Source: Flammeovirga sp. SJP92
GTDB lineage: Bacteria; Bacteroidota; Bacteroidia; Cytophagales; Flammeovirgaceae
DNA: 64,000 bases
Reading direction: 5' to 3'
Assembly (NCBI RefSeq): GCF_001583495.1
Contig: NZ_LQAQ01000112.1
Coordinates: 124,001 to 188,000, forward strand
Each line of letters begins with the position of its first letter. Within the stretch, counting starts at the first letter, position 1. A program made the position numbers and the translations under genes. This document shows, piece after piece, positions 55,428-64,000 of this stretch. The notes below the pieces were generated by a model. That model searched no databases. It saw only the letters and a program-made list of their open reading frames with translations, and had not been told where the DNA came from.

Positions 55428-56489
55428 ATGATGAAACTAAACAAGAGCGTCTTTTCAAAGACATTGTTGCATAAAATTCTTAAACCATTTTATCTATTAT
55501 CAGCCGTGATTCTTTTGTGCAGTCATGATCTGTATATCAAAATGGATTCCTATTTCTTAAAACCTCATCAAGAAGCGATCTTCAGTTTGTACAATGGTAC
55601 TTTTGAGGAAAGTGAAAATACTATTGCTCGTCACCGTATGGAGGACGCTTCTGTGGTTGCTCACGGCAACAGAACAGCAATCAATGAAGGACAATGGAAG
55701 GATCAAGACAGTACAATCACACAGCTTCCTTTTAAAGCTGGTGAAGCTGGAACTTATGTGATAGGGATCTCTACAAAAGTCAATAGCCTTAAACAAACGG
55801 CAGAAGATTTTAATGGTTATTTAAAACATGACGGCGTCTTGGATATGTTGAAAGAACGTACCGAAACCAATACACTGAATGAAGATGTAAACGAGAGTTA
55901 CGAGAAACATGTAAAAGCCATTTACCAAGTGGGTGATAAAAAGACAGAAGATTGGAAAACTGTTTTAGGGTACCCCATTGAGTTTGTTCCTGTATCCAAT
56001 CCTTATGAAAAATACAGCGGACAAACACTTGATGTAAAACTTTTATTAGAAGGTCAACCCTTAGCCAATCAATTGGTTTATGCAGACTTTGTCAAAAGTG
56101 CACACGGGCATTCTCACAACGACCATGGCCATCATCATGATCATCATGGAAACCATAGTCATGATCACGAACACGGAACAGATCATACACACACCAATGG
56201 CGAACAATTACGTACCAATGCAGAAGGTATTGTAACTGTCAAATTGCCAGAAGATGGTATTTACTATTTACGTACCATTCATATGGCAAAAGTCGACAAA
56301 GGTGACATCACACATGAATCAAAATGGAGTACTTTAACTTTTGAGGTTACACATCAACACGGTTCGCATACACATACACATGACGACCACGAACATCACC
56401 ATGATGATGAGCTCCCTACTTGGGTCTTTATATTAGGAAGTATCGCCATCATTGGTGTTTTATTTATGGTATTTAGAACAAAGGAATAA
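55428..56489 (+). CDS. DUF4198 protein with His-rich metal-binding segments
   Basis: 353 residues. An N-terminal signal/anchor (about 16-36) is followed by HDLYIKMDSYFLKP, the start of a DUF4198 domain, known from periplasmic proteins linked with nickel/cobalt uptake. Two His/Asp-rich runs (about 224-257, with HDHHGNHSHDHEHG, and about 309-327, HTHTHDDHEHHHDD) probably bind Ni2+, Co2+, Zn2+ or Cu2+. A transmembrane helix (about 330-350) anchors the C-terminus. The HupE-like gene starts 2 bp later, so they form one unit, probably for metal capture and entry. Confidence 0.85.
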   Translation: MMKLNKSVFSKTLLHKILKPFYLLSAVILLCSHDLYIKMDSYFLKPHQEAIFSLYNGTFEESENTIARHRMEDASVVAHGNRTAINEGQWKDQDSTITQLPFKAGEAGTYVIGISTKVNSLKQTAEDFNGYLKHDGVLDMLKERTETNTLNEDVNESYEKHVKAIYQVGDKKTEDWKTVLGYPIEFVPVSNPYEKYSGQTLDVKLLLEGQPLANQLVYADFVKSAHGHSHNDHGHHHDHHGNHSHDHEHGTDHTHTNGEQLRTNAEGIVTVKLPEDGIYYLRTIHMAKVDKGDITHESKWSTLTFEVTHQHGSHTHTHDDHEHHHDDELPTWVFILGSIAIIGVLFMVFRTKE

Positions 56490-56491
56490 AT

Positions 56492-57169
56492 ATGAAACTC
56501 GATTCAAAAAAAGCATTCACCTTATTGTTCCTTTTTCTCCCAATATTGAGTTTTGCTCATGATGTAACAAGTGCTGATCAGGAAATACTGAGGAACGGAG
56601 GCTTATTTGCTTACATACATGTTGGAGCTACTCACATGTTAACCGGCTATGATCATTTGTTGTTTTTAGCGGGTGTTGTCTTTTATCTGAATGGCTTCAA
56701 AGACATTGTAAAGTTTATTACAGCCTTTACTATTGGGCACTGTGTTACGCTAATTGGGGCTACTTATTTGGGCATTACAGCCAATGAACACTTGGTAGAT
56801 GCAGTCATTGCTCTAAGCGTACTTTACAAAGGGTTTGAAAATTTAGGTGGATTTGAAAAATTGAAAGTCAAGTCACCCAACCTACTGCTCATGGTTCTTA
56901 TCTTCGGATTGATTCATGGTTTTGGTTTATCCACCCGGTTACAGTCATTTGAAAATGGAACTGAAGACCTTCTAGCAAAAATCTTATGTTTTAACCTTGG
57001 AGTAGAAATTGGTCAAATTGTAGCCTTAATTCCCATTGTTTTTGTCATTACTTTTTCTAGAAAAAAGAAACAATTCCCCTCTTTTTATAAAGCTGTCAAT
57101 TGGTACTTAGTCCTGGCAGGCATTGGTTTATTTATCATGCAAATGTCTGGCTATTTTTCAGGGCACTAA
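56492..57169 (+). CDS. HupE/UreJ family membrane protein
   Basis: 225 residues. A signal peptide ends near SFAHD. GATHMLTGYDHLLFLAGVV (about 45-63) with its HxxxGxDH motif is the metal-binding signature of HupE/UreJ nickel permeases; TIGHCVTLIGA (about 87-97) and FGLIHGFGLS (about 141-150) supply further conserved histidines. Six to seven helices. Family knowledge: it takes up nickel, or in related branches other divalent metals. No urease or hydrogenase genes are in view. Confidence 0.9.
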   Translation: MKLDSKKAFTLLFLFLPILSFAHDVTSADQEILRNGGLFAYIHVGATHMLTGYDHLLFLAGVVFYLNGFKDIVKFITAFTIGHCVTLIGATYLGITANEHLVDAVIALSVLYKGFENLGGFEKLKVKSPNLLLMVLIFGLIHGFGLSTRLQSFENGTEDLLAKILCFNLGVEIGQIVALIPIVFVITFSRKKKQFPSFYKAVNWYLVLAGIGLFIMQMSGYFSGH

Positions 57170-57196
57170 ACACCTAGAAAATATATTAAGTTAATG

Positions 57197-57233
57197 GGCA
57201 GAATATCGTTTCCAAATGAAGTGATATTCTGCC
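57197..57233 (+). terminator. Hairpin terminator of the DUF4198-HupE unit
   Basis: A perfect 11-bp stem (57197-57207 with 57223-57233) followed by a run of six T. Confidence 0.9.
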
Positions 57234-57354
57234 TTTTTTGTTTATAATGCATTGAGCTAGAGTGTTAGGCAAATAAAAAACTAACAATCTATTTAACTAC
57301 ACTTCAATAACTTTTCCCTACTTTTAAGCTAAAATAAAGAGTCCCCTATCTAAG

Positions 57355-57927
57355 ATGACAGAACTTGAACAATACATTAATTCCTATTTTGGGGTTGTCC
57401 AAAGAGAAGAGCTCCATCAAATCAGCTCACTTTTCAAATTAACTTTATTAAAAAAAGGTGAGTTTCTATTACAAACAGGAAAGAAAAGTGATCAATTATG
57501 TTTTGTGCAATCCGGCCTTCTAAGAATATTTGCTCAAACAGAAGATAAAGAAGTAACTCAATGGATTTCTACTAAGGGACAATTTTCAATAGACTTATCG
57601 AGCTTTATTTTTGAGACTCCTTCACGTTGGAACATCCAAGCTTTAGTAGATACAGAGATCTATGTATTGACAAAGGACGATTATAAAAAAATAGATGAAA
57701 TAGCACCCAAGTGGAGTGAGCTTGAAAAGCTTTTTATTGTAAAGTGTTTTACGATGTTGGAAGATAGAGTTTTTAGTCATTTATCTATGTCAGCTGAAGA
57801 ACGCTATCAAAGTTTTTTTGAGAATAATAAGGACCTCTTTAATCAGGTACCATTACAATACATCGCCTCTATGCTAGGCATGTCTGCTGAAACATTTAGC
57901 AGAATACGAAAAAAGCGACTTTCCTGA
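57355..57927 (+). CDS. Crp/Fnr family transcription regulator (copy 3)
   Basis: 190 residues. The beta-roll (KKGEFLLQTGKKSDQLCFVQSG) and the terminal helix-turn-helix IASMLGMSAETFSRIRKKR are present. A TACTTTTA near-match to the -7 box lies at 57319-57326. It precedes the SRPBCC gene by 91 bp on the same strand. Effector and targets are unknown. Confidence 0.9.
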   Translation: MTELEQYINSYFGVVQREELHQISSLFKLTLLKKGEFLLQTGKKSDQLCFVQSGLLRIFAQTEDKEVTQWISTKGQFSIDLSSFIFETPSRWNIQALVDTEIYVLTKDDYKKIDEIAPKWSELEKLFIVKCFTMLEDRVFSHLSMSAEERYQSFFENNKDLFNQVPLQYIASMLGMSAETFSRIRKKRLS

Positions 57928-58018
57928 ATTCTTGATATTTGTCAAGAGCAATACCATCCAAGTGTTAGACCTTTGTAAGGTAAATAAACAGATAAAAAAT
58001 GTCTAACCTTAAAATATT

Positions 58019-58444
58019 ATGGTAATGGAAATTAAAACGAAAATTCTAATCAATGCAACTTCTGAAAAAGTATGGACTATACTAACCGATTTTAAAAATT
58101 ATCCTCAATGGAACCCTTTTATTAAATCGCTGACTGGTGATGTAAAGATAGGGAATACAATAAAAGTGGAAATCACTCCACCAAAAGGCAAGGGAATGAC
58201 CTTCAAACCTAAAGTAGTCCGCTATAAAATGAATAAGGAATTAACGTGGGTAGGTCATCTATTTTTTAAAGGTATTTTTGATGGAGAACATCGTTTTGAA
58301 TTGATTGATCATGGCAACGGAACTACGACATTCATACAAAATGAGAGGTTTAGTGGCCTTTTGACCGGCCTTCTAAATGTAGCAAATACACAAAAAGGTT
58401 TTGAGTTGATGAATGAAAAATTGAAAATAATGGCTGAAAAGTAA
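58019..58444 (+). CDS. SRPBCC family protein
   Basis: 141 residues with a START/Bet-v-1-like fold: INATSEKVWTILTDFKNYPQWNPFI near the start, then KMNKELTWVGHLFFKGIFDGEHRFELIDHGNGTTTF-type strands and a C-terminal long helix. Such proteins bind small hydrophobic ligands or act as aromatase/cyclase-like enzymes. It starts at the first of two ATGs (58019 or 58025). No specific role can be given. Confidence 0.85.
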   Translation: MVMEIKTKILINATSEKVWTILTDFKNYPQWNPFIKSLTGDVKIGNTIKVEITPPKGKGMTFKPKVVRYKMNKELTWVGHLFFKGIFDGEHRFELIDHGNGTTTFIQNERFSGLLTGLLNVANTQKGFELMNEKLKIMAEK

Positions 58445-58514
58445 ATACTTTTTTCGAACTTTGCAGAAGCAAACTTAATAATTAAGGGTATCATTACATC
58501 TGCCAAACTTAAGA

Positions 58515-59123
58515 ATGAGCAAATCAAAAATATTTAAATTGGGATGTCTTTTTAGTGTTGCTTCTCTATTCATTGCAATCATAGTATTCATCTACTTTTC
58601 AACCAGACCTAATCATATTCATTTTCAAGGTCAACCTTTCAGCGATGCTTTAATTGCTGAAAATACTGATTTCTTAGAACACAGTATTCCGTCTTATCTG
58701 AAAACCTCTGCAAATCATGATGTTATTTATCAAGCAATGATCATTGAAGAAGCTTTGGATAGGGAAGTAATTTTTAGAACTTTAATACGACTCGATTCTA
58801 CTTTCAAGTTCGAACACCAATTTCCATTGAACACCTCTGAAATAATTGAGCTGAGCAATTCAATCAGTTTTGCAGAGTTTTACAACCAAACGTTTAGTGC
58901 CAGGCTGAGGCTTTTACGTGGTGATGAAATTTCTGATGGAATTTCCATTTTTATCTATGCAAAACCACCTGACCATGATACCATTATTACGCTTCAAAAT
59001 GGATCTTATGAGTTGCGGTCAATGGAAGAAGATAAAATTGGTTTTTATAAAGACCTGATCGTTTATGACGAAAATAAACACTATTTGTTCTTTGAAAGAC
59101 ATCGATATTTTGCTTTTCAGTAA
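58515..59123 (+). CDS. Hypothetical single-helix membrane protein
   Basis: 202 residues. An N-terminal helix (about 9-29) anchors a soluble, probably periplasmic domain of mixed alpha/beta pattern. No family was recognised. Placed between the SRPBCC and DUF4291 genes on the same strand, 70 and 96 bp away; an operon is possible but not shown. Confidence 0.65.
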   Translation: MSKSKIFKLGCLFSVASLFIAIIVFIYFSTRPNHIHFQGQPFSDALIAENTDFLEHSIPSYLKTSANHDVIYQAMIIEEALDREVIFRTLIRLDSTFKFEHQFPLNTSEIIELSNSISFAEFYNQTFSARLRLLRGDEISDGISIFIYAKPPDHDTIITLQNGSYELRSMEEDKIGFYKDLIVYDENKHYLFFERHRYFAFQ

Positions 59124-59219
59124 TAGGTAAAAGGCCATACATATAATTTGATTTTGACCTGAGGCAGTACTTTGACACTGGTTTTATCTATTTATAGACT
59201 AACAAAAAAACACATAATT

Positions 59220-59873
59220 ATGATGAACATTAATCACGAAAAATATACAATACAAGAAAACAAACTACCTTCAACAGGTAAACACATTATAGGGCAATAC
59301 GATGATGAATCAATCATTGTTTATCAAGCATATAATTCTAAAATAGCCAATTATGCTGTCGCTCATCAAACTTTTGGAGGCTCTTTCAGCTTTAACCGTA
59401 TGACTTGGATCAAACCCAATTTCTTATGGATGATGTACCGTGCGGGATGGGCCAGCAAGGAAAATCAGGAAAGGATTTTGGCCATTCGCATCAAAAAAGA
59501 AGGCTTTATTGAAATTTTAGAAGAAGCCGTTCATTCGACTTTCAAACCCAATATTTATTCTACGCATGAAGCATGGAAAGAAGCTATGAATCATTCTAAT
59601 GTGAGATTACAATGGGACCCTGCTCATGACCCTTACGGTGAAAAGAAAGATCGGAAAGCCATTCAATTAGGATTAAAAGGAAGCACATTAGAAAAATTTT
59701 GCCAAGAATGGATATTAGAAATTAGTGATATTACGGACTTTGTTAAAGCGGAAAAATTGAAGCTTGATACAAATGGTATTGAAGAACTGACTGTTCCTGT
59801 GGAAAGGACTTTTGAAGTTCAAAGTTTACCATTAAATAAAAAGCTTGAAATGAGTGGATTGGAAACAGAGTAA
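59220..59873 (+). CDS. DUF4291 family protein
   Basis: 217 residues from the ATG at 59220; the frame is open to 59172 but MMNINHEKY is the more natural start. IIVYQAYNSKIANYAVAHQ and RMTWIKPNFLWMMYRAGWA (about 52-72) are the family's hallmark segments. It is a cytoplasmic protein family of unknown function found in bacteria and fungi. No partner gene is evident. Confidence 0.88.
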   Translation: MMNINHEKYTIQENKLPSTGKHIIGQYDDESIIVYQAYNSKIANYAVAHQTFGGSFSFNRMTWIKPNFLWMMYRAGWASKENQERILAIRIKKEGFIEILEEAVHSTFKPNIYSTHEAWKEAMNHSNVRLQWDPAHDPYGEKKDRKAIQLGLKGSTLEKFCQEWILEISDITDFVKAEKLKLDTNGIEELTVPVERTFEVQSLPLNKKLEMSGLETE

Positions 59874-59992
59874 CCATTAAGAGCATGTTTGAAACATCGC
59901 TAAGTTGTTGTTAACGTCCAGTCGATCTTACTACAAGCTTTTATAGATTCCACTTTCAAAGGACGTTAACATTGATAATCAGACTACTAATT

Positions 59993-60712
59993 ATGAACTT
60001 CACAAAAAATAAAGATGAGCTAGAAAAACAAGGGTATTCACTTGTGAATGGGCTCTATACAGAACAAGAAATAAAGGATATCGTAAATTGTTTGGAGGCT
60101 TCTGACGCTTCAGGAAGTGTCAGAACAAAAGATGTATTTGCAATCAGGCAGTTGATCAATCATATTCCAGAATTGAAAGGCTTATTATTGAATAAAAACC
60201 TTTTAAAACTAATTGGTACATTTTCAAATACAAACTATTTCCTTTCTAAGGCCATTTACTTTGATAAACCAAGCGATTCTAATTGGTTTGTGGCTTATCA
60301 TCAGGATTTAAGTATCACTGTTGATCAAAAATTGGAACTGAATGGCTATAGCAATTGGACCTATAAAAAAGGGCAATATGGTGTACAACCTCCTCTTCAT
60401 GTTTTGGAAGATACAATCACTGTACGTATTCATCTAGATGACACAAACGAAGGAAACGGTGCGTTAAAAGTTATTCCTGAATCTCATCTAAAAGGTGTCA
60501 TTCAAATTGATCAGAAAGAATGGAATATGGAGGATGAATACATCTGTGCCATCAATAAAGGTGGAGCAATGCTAATGAAACCATTGACATTACATGCCTC
60601 TAACAGAACTGTAAACGGCAAAAGAAGAAGGGTGATTCATCTAGAATTTAATCAACATCAATTGGCAAGCCCTTTGCAATGGGTGGAGTTCAATACACTC
60701 AATAAAGCATAA
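59993..60712 (+). CDS. Phytanoyl-CoA dioxygenase (PhyH) family protein
   Basis: 239 residues from the ATG that begins MNFTKNKDELEKQG; the frame extends 7 codons upstream. The jelly-roll core has WFVAYHQDLS (first metal His and Asp, about 90-100) and LHASNRTVNGKRRRVIHLEF (second His and 2-oxoglutarate Arg, about 192-211). Fe(II)/2-oxoglutarate-dependent hydroxylase; the substrate is unknown. The RidA-like gene begins 19 bp downstream. Confidence 0.88.
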   Translation: MNFTKNKDELEKQGYSLVNGLYTEQEIKDIVNCLEASDASGSVRTKDVFAIRQLINHIPELKGLLLNKNLLKLIGTFSNTNYFLSKAIYFDKPSDSNWFVAYHQDLSITVDQKLELNGYSNWTYKKGQYGVQPPLHVLEDTITVRIHLDDTNEGNGALKVIPESHLKGVIQIDQKEWNMEDEYICAINKGGAMLMKPLTLHASNRTVNGKRRRVIHLEFNQHQLASPLQWVEFNTLNKA

Positions 60713-60731
60713 ACAAACTTAACACTTAAAA

Positions 60732-61085
60732 ATGATTACAAGAAAAAGAGGTGCCTATACAGGACGAAATAAATCATCGGCTTATAAAGACCTTGTATGG
60801 ACCGTGGCTACTACAAAAGACACCACTCTTCCATTGGAAACACAGATACAGGAAACACTTCAGATCATCGATGATAATTTAAAAGAACTTCATTCAAACA
60901 AACATCAAATTGTCTCTGCACAAGTCTATCTTGCTAATATCAAAGATAAACCTGTAATGGATGAAATATGGAAAAAATGGATTGGGGACAACCCAGATCA
61001 CTGGCCCCAAAGAGCCTGTTTGGGTGTTGACCTAGAGGGCGATGTTCTGATTGAAATATCTGTCACAGCAGTTGCAGATCTGTAA
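60732..61085 (+). CDS. RidA/YjgF family protein
   Basis: 117 residues. The trimeric barrel signature is divergent but clear: LPLETQIQETLQIIDDNLKEL (about 34-54), VSAQVYLANIKDKPVMDEIW (about 62-81) and RACLGVDLEGDVLIEISVTA with the conserved Arg (about 96). Canonical members hydrolyse reactive enamines/imines. Here the N-terminal active-site Tyr/Thr segment is atypical (RKRGAYTGRNKSS), so activity is uncertain. It is 19 bp behind the PhyH gene. Confidence 0.85.
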   Translation: MITRKRGAYTGRNKSSAYKDLVWTVATTKDTTLPLETQIQETLQIIDDNLKELHSNKHQIVSAQVYLANIKDKPVMDEIWKKWIGDNPDHWPQRACLGVDLEGDVLIEISVTAVADL

Positions 61086-61245
61086 TTGACCTATTCTTTT
61101 CTATCTATATTAAGTAGTAAATCTCCAATTTTTTAAGATCTTTGAAGCGGTTAACTATTGTTGAATAATAGAAAGCATCATTTATATTGAAGTCAATAAG
61201 ATGTTGTTACTGTGTATTGATGGAAACATTCAAATTTTTTAAAAG

Positions 61246-62055
61246 ATGAACGAAATTGAAAAGCCTATTAAAAGGGGCCTTTTAAGACAAAAGCTGGGGA
61301 AAGAATATTACATATTAAAACGAAAAATGGATTGGCTTTTTGGTGATAAAAAATGGGCCACTACAAGACAAACAGAACTATTTGATAATAATGTCTTTCA
61401 GCATAAATCAATGATCTTAAGACCACTTAAGGATGTTGATATGTATTTGCAAGAAAACAAAAGGACGAATCTTAAAATTGCCGTTTCGCATCTTGATAAA
61501 ATCATAATCCAACCAGGTGAGACCTTCTCTATTTGGAAACTTGTGGGAAGACCTACAAAGCAAAAAGGATATTTAGAAGGATTGATATTGAATCAGGGAA
61601 AAATCGGTAAAGATATTGGAGGAGGCCTTTGTCAATTGGGAAATCTGCTCTTTTGGATTTTTGCTCATTCTCCATTAAGCATCACGGAGAGGTATAGACA
61701 CGGCTTTGATGTGTTTCCTGACATTAACCGAAAAGTACCATTTGGTGCGGGAGCAACACTCTCTTACAATCATATTGATTTACAAATCAAAAACGAGACA
61801 GAGAACACTTTCCAGCTCAATTTATGGCTGGATCAAACGTACCTTAACGGATCGTTATGGAGTAAAGACAAGGTACACCAGGAGTATGAAGTAGTTGAAC
61901 GAAATCATCAGATGAAACAGCAAATGTGGGGCGGTTATTCTAGACATAATCAGATTTTTCAAATTGAAAAAGAGGGAGCATTTAAGAAGGAAAAATTACT
62001 GGTAGAAAACCATGCAGTGATGATGTATAATCCCTTCCTTGATAATAAAAAATAA
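61246..62055 (+). CDS. VanW family protein
   Basis: 269 residues. HLDKIIIQPGETFSIWKLVG (about 83-102) and GGGLCQLGNLLFWIFAHSPL (about 125-144) are the VanW/YoaR signatures, followed by RHGFDVFPD and FGAGATLSYNHIDLQI. VanW was named from vanB-type vancomycin operons but has no proven role in resistance, and many bacteria carry lone copies. There are no van ligase genes here and no signal peptide, so no resistance is implied. Confidence 0.92.
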   Translation: MNEIEKPIKRGLLRQKLGKEYYILKRKMDWLFGDKKWATTRQTELFDNNVFQHKSMILRPLKDVDMYLQENKRTNLKIAVSHLDKIIIQPGETFSIWKLVGRPTKQKGYLEGLILNQGKIGKDIGGGLCQLGNLLFWIFAHSPLSITERYRHGFDVFPDINRKVPFGAGATLSYNHIDLQIKNETENTFQLNLWLDQTYLNGSLWSKDKVHQEYEVVERNHQMKQQMWGGYSRHNQIFQIEKEGAFKKEKLLVENHAVMMYNPFLDNKK

Positions 62056-62368
62056 TTGATATTAAAATGATTGGACACTCTTTTATAGGTGTCCTTTTTA
62101 ATGATTATGATGTTGATTCTAGGAAACATTTTAATGCTTTTCTTAAGTTTTAGAATAAAGTTTCTCATTTGTAAAATTAGACTAACCTTTTGAATTTGAA
62201 TACTTAACAAAATCAATATCAAAATACTTTATAAAAGTTGAACATTTGTGAATGAAAGTTCATCTACTTTATTTGGTTATGTTATGAAATAAATGTAAAA
62301 TTGCGGCCTAAAATCATTTCAAGATTGTATATCACAAACAAACTACTAAATACTAATTACTTTTTAAG
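62056..62368. other. Intergenic region with one terminator
   Basis: 313 bp between the VanW gene and the secreted GH71/99-like gene. Apart from the hairpin at 62073-62099 I see nothing assignable. Confidence 0.6.
62073..62099 (+). terminator. Hairpin terminator of the VanW gene
   Basis: A 6-bp GC-containing stem (62073-62078 with 62089-62094) followed by TTTTT, flanked by further A/T pairing. Confidence 0.7.
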
Positions 62369-64000
62369 ATGTTTATTAAAAATTTATTTGTACTACTATT
62401 AATACTGTCACTTACTGCCCCTCTTACTTCTGCACAAGTTGCCGACTCGTCACCGCCTTTTTTAAAGAAAAAAAGAGTAATGGCTACCTACAACCTGAAT
62501 AATATTTTGGGTGATGAATCTTCTAACCTTCAAGCCTATAAGTATGATTATACTTTGGGAATGGATCAGAGTATGATCAAAAACAAATACAAAACTGCAG
62601 TGTCTGAAACTTCATTGCAGGTGAACTTATTGGAGGTGAAAGATGCCATTGAAGTGGAGCTGAGAACTGCAAAAATGTATGGTATTGACGTTTTTAAGAT
62701 CAAATACAATGTTTTCGGCAGTGAGCAATACAAGACCAACTTTAAACAACTTCTAGCGCTCACTGTAAAAGTGGCGGAAGATAAGAACATTGATTTCAAT
62801 TTCTGTTTAGATGTCTTTTTTCCAAAGAATAAGGGCACTAGATATACGAGAGATGAACTCTTTGCTAGGGTATCCAATGATTTGGGAGAAATTTATGGTA
62901 GTACTCGTATGTCAAAAAAATGGCTTCGAAACACCAAAGATGAAATCGTTTTATTTACCGGAAATACGAAAAACATTATTTCCTATGTCAAATTAAAAGG
63001 ACCTAAAAAGTTTGTCAAAGATGATATTAGAATCATCAGAACTTTCTTTGACGACCTTATTGAAAAAAGTAAACTCAACATCGTCCCTGTCTATCATGTA
63101 CAAACGTATTTATCAGATGTACAAGATGAAATCATAAAGCAGTTTGATGCTGTAACTCATTCTTTTATTTATCTGAAAAGTTTTGAGGACTATCAAAAAC
63201 TGATTGATAAATTTTCTAATAGTAATGTCAAATTCTTCCCTCATCTCTATTTGAATTATATGCCTAATTCATTTATCAGTAAGAAGAATGGTAAAAGAGT
63301 TTATGTTACTAAAAACCGTCCTATTGATGAGACTTATTTAATGGCTAATACCCCTGCTGGAACAAAGAAGTTTAGAGCGCTATTGGAAATGTCACTGAGT
63401 GCTGATGTTGAATTGTTAAGTCTCTCTTCATGGAACTTATACAACTTATCCAATAACCTGAACCCTGAGATCCATAATGGCTATGCCTTATCATCACTTT
63501 TGAGTTATTATATCAATCAGTGGAATGAAAAAGAAAATAAAGTAGAAGAGGAAATGACTTATGTGGCCTTCAGAAACCTTTATCCTGATGAAATAGGTGA
63601 AAGAGATAAGTTTACCATTAAAACTAAGAAGGATAACTATAAAGGAGAAGCAATGATTGAAGTGGTGACATTGTTGAAATCACCCGCTGAAGTTTATGTA
63701 AATAACAAGCTGGTAGGATCTGCCAAAAAAGGCATCAGCGATTTCTACATCAAAAAAAACGGGGAAACTAAAATCAACGTCAGAATAAAAAGAGACGGTA
63801 AAAAAATCATTGACTTTACTTCTCCCAAAACCTTTACAGGACATAAATACAGATATGATCCATTAATGTATATCACGTCTTCTATTGATCATAAAAAATC
63901 AATAGAGATGAGTGACATTGTCCTAAACTCTGAACTTTCGAGTATGGGTGTTCGCTTTCTGCTTTCAAATGAGACCAAAGCTTTATGGAAAATGGCCGCC
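62369..64000 (+). CDS. Secreted protein resembling GH71/GH99-like enzymes, 3' truncated by the window
   Basis: 544 codons are open from the ATG at 62369 to the last base, so the end is missing. A signal peptide (about 1-23, ...LTSAQ-like TSAQ) is present. ELRTAKMYGIDVFKIKY (about 92-108), FNFCLDVFFPKN, VPVYHVQTYLSD, and LLSLSSWNLYNLSNNLNPEIHNGYALSSLL (in parts, about 352-381) follow the strand order and the WND-like C-terminal loop of the GH71/GH99-like barrels. The catalytic acids usual at these places are replaced (SWNLY for WNDxxE), so activity is doubtful. A beta-sandwich-like tail follows. The family call is tentative. Confidence 0.5.
   Translation, partial: MFIKNLFVLLLILSLTAPLTSAQVADSSPPFLKKKRVMATYNLNNILGDESSNLQAYKYDYTLGMDQSMIKNKYKTAVSETSLQVNLLEVKDAIEVELRTAKMYGIDVFKIKYNVFGSEQYKTNFKQLLALTVKVAEDKNIDFNFCLDVFFPKNKGTRYTRDELFARVSNDLGEIYGSTRMSKKWLRNTKDEIVLFTGNTKNIISYVKLKGPKKFVKDDIRIIRTFFDDLIEKSKLNIVPVYHVQTYLSDVQDEIIKQFDAVTHSFIYLKSFEDYQKLIDKFSNSNVKFFPHLYLNYMPNSFISKKNGKRVYVTKNRPIDETYLMANTPAGTKKFRALLEMSLSADVELLSLSSWNLYNLSNNLNPEIHNGYALSSLLSYYINQWNEKENKVEEEMTYVAFRNLYPDEIGERDKFTIKTKKDNYKGEAMIEVVTLLKSPAEVYVNNKLVGSAKKGISDFYIKKNGETKINVRIKRDGKKIIDFTSPKTFTGHKYRYDPLMYITSSIDHKKSIEMSDIVLNSELSSMGVRFLLSNETKALWKMAA

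Noticed and set aside
61246-62055. Vancomycin resistance by VanW
   Set aside because: No vanA/B ligase, vanH or vanX-like gene is present, and lone VanW proteins are common without resistance.
1-64000. CRISPR arrays, tRNA/rRNA genes, prophage or intact insertion sequences
   Set aside because: No regularly spaced repeats, no tRNA-like arms with TTCGA loops outside coding regions, and no transposase, integrase or phage structural genes were seen.

Overview
The window is AT-rich DNA from a member of the Bacteroidota, most likely a marine, polysaccharide-degrading Cytophagales bacterium of the Flammeovirga type. The phylum is supported by a C-terminal type IX secretion sorting domain, acidic lipoproteins with Bacteroidota-type lipoboxes, TAnnTTTG promoter elements, and the general absence of Shine-Dalgarno sequences. 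The genus is inference. No tRNA, rRNA, CRISPR array, intact transposase or prophage was seen. The content is accessory and housekeeping metabolism in short operons, separated by many perfect hairpin terminators.

Layout. 1-12.2 kb: end of a caspase-fold protease gene cut by the window edge, a ClC anion transporter of possible fluoride type, an orphan FtsX-type permease, proline dehydrogenase, nitroreductase, thioredoxin, YebC, PurN and a ROK kinase. 12.3-17.3 kb: a TPR-SpoIIE phosphatase sensor, a secreted C39-like cysteine peptidase and a Ca2+/Na+ exchanger. 17.4-19.4 kb: a decay zone with a gutted FAD-linked oxidase and a metallophosphoesterase broken by one missing base, on either side of a DUF4265 gene. 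19.5-24.6 kb: a membrane-anchored winged-helix regulator divergent from a very long GH115 alpha-glucuronidase. 24.7-29.5 kb: a YARHG lipid- or envelope-type secreted protein, a macrodomain, a Crp/Fnr regulator, a PanE-like reductase, a NADAR protein, a PNK-like kinase and a Thg1-like 3'-5' polymerase.

29.8-37 kb: a T9SS-exported beta-helix protein with a fascin-like domain, a histidine kinase/response regulator pair, a prolyl oligopeptidase, and a SUKH (SMI1/KNR4) relic with two in-frame stops. 38-46 kb: a dispersed repeat, then SDR, AraC, acyltransferase, LysE, a half-size PnuC-like protein, GNAT and hypothetical secreted proteins. 46.2-47.7 kb: tenA-thiD. 47.8-53.1 kb: bestrophin, patatin, Crp/Fnr + SMR + NmrA-like genes, a second copy of the dispersed repeat, and LysE. 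53.3-57.2 kb: a PNPOx-like flavoprotein, a PLP decarboxylase, and a His-rich DUF4198 + HupE pair that looks like metal uptake. 57.3-62.1 kb: a third Crp/Fnr regulator, SRPBCC, DUF4291, PhyH, RidA and VanW. 62.4 kb to the edge: a secreted protein resembling GH71/GH99-like enzymes, open at the window end.

The most interesting co-occurrence is the 25.6-29.5 kb group, which combines ADP-ribose processing (macrodomain, NADAR) with RNA-end enzymology (kinase, Thg1-like). The most interesting unexplained DNA is the ~360-390 bp element present at 38.2 and 52.0 kb. Its better copy ends in inverted repeats. All family assignments were made by reading motifs; no database search was run.
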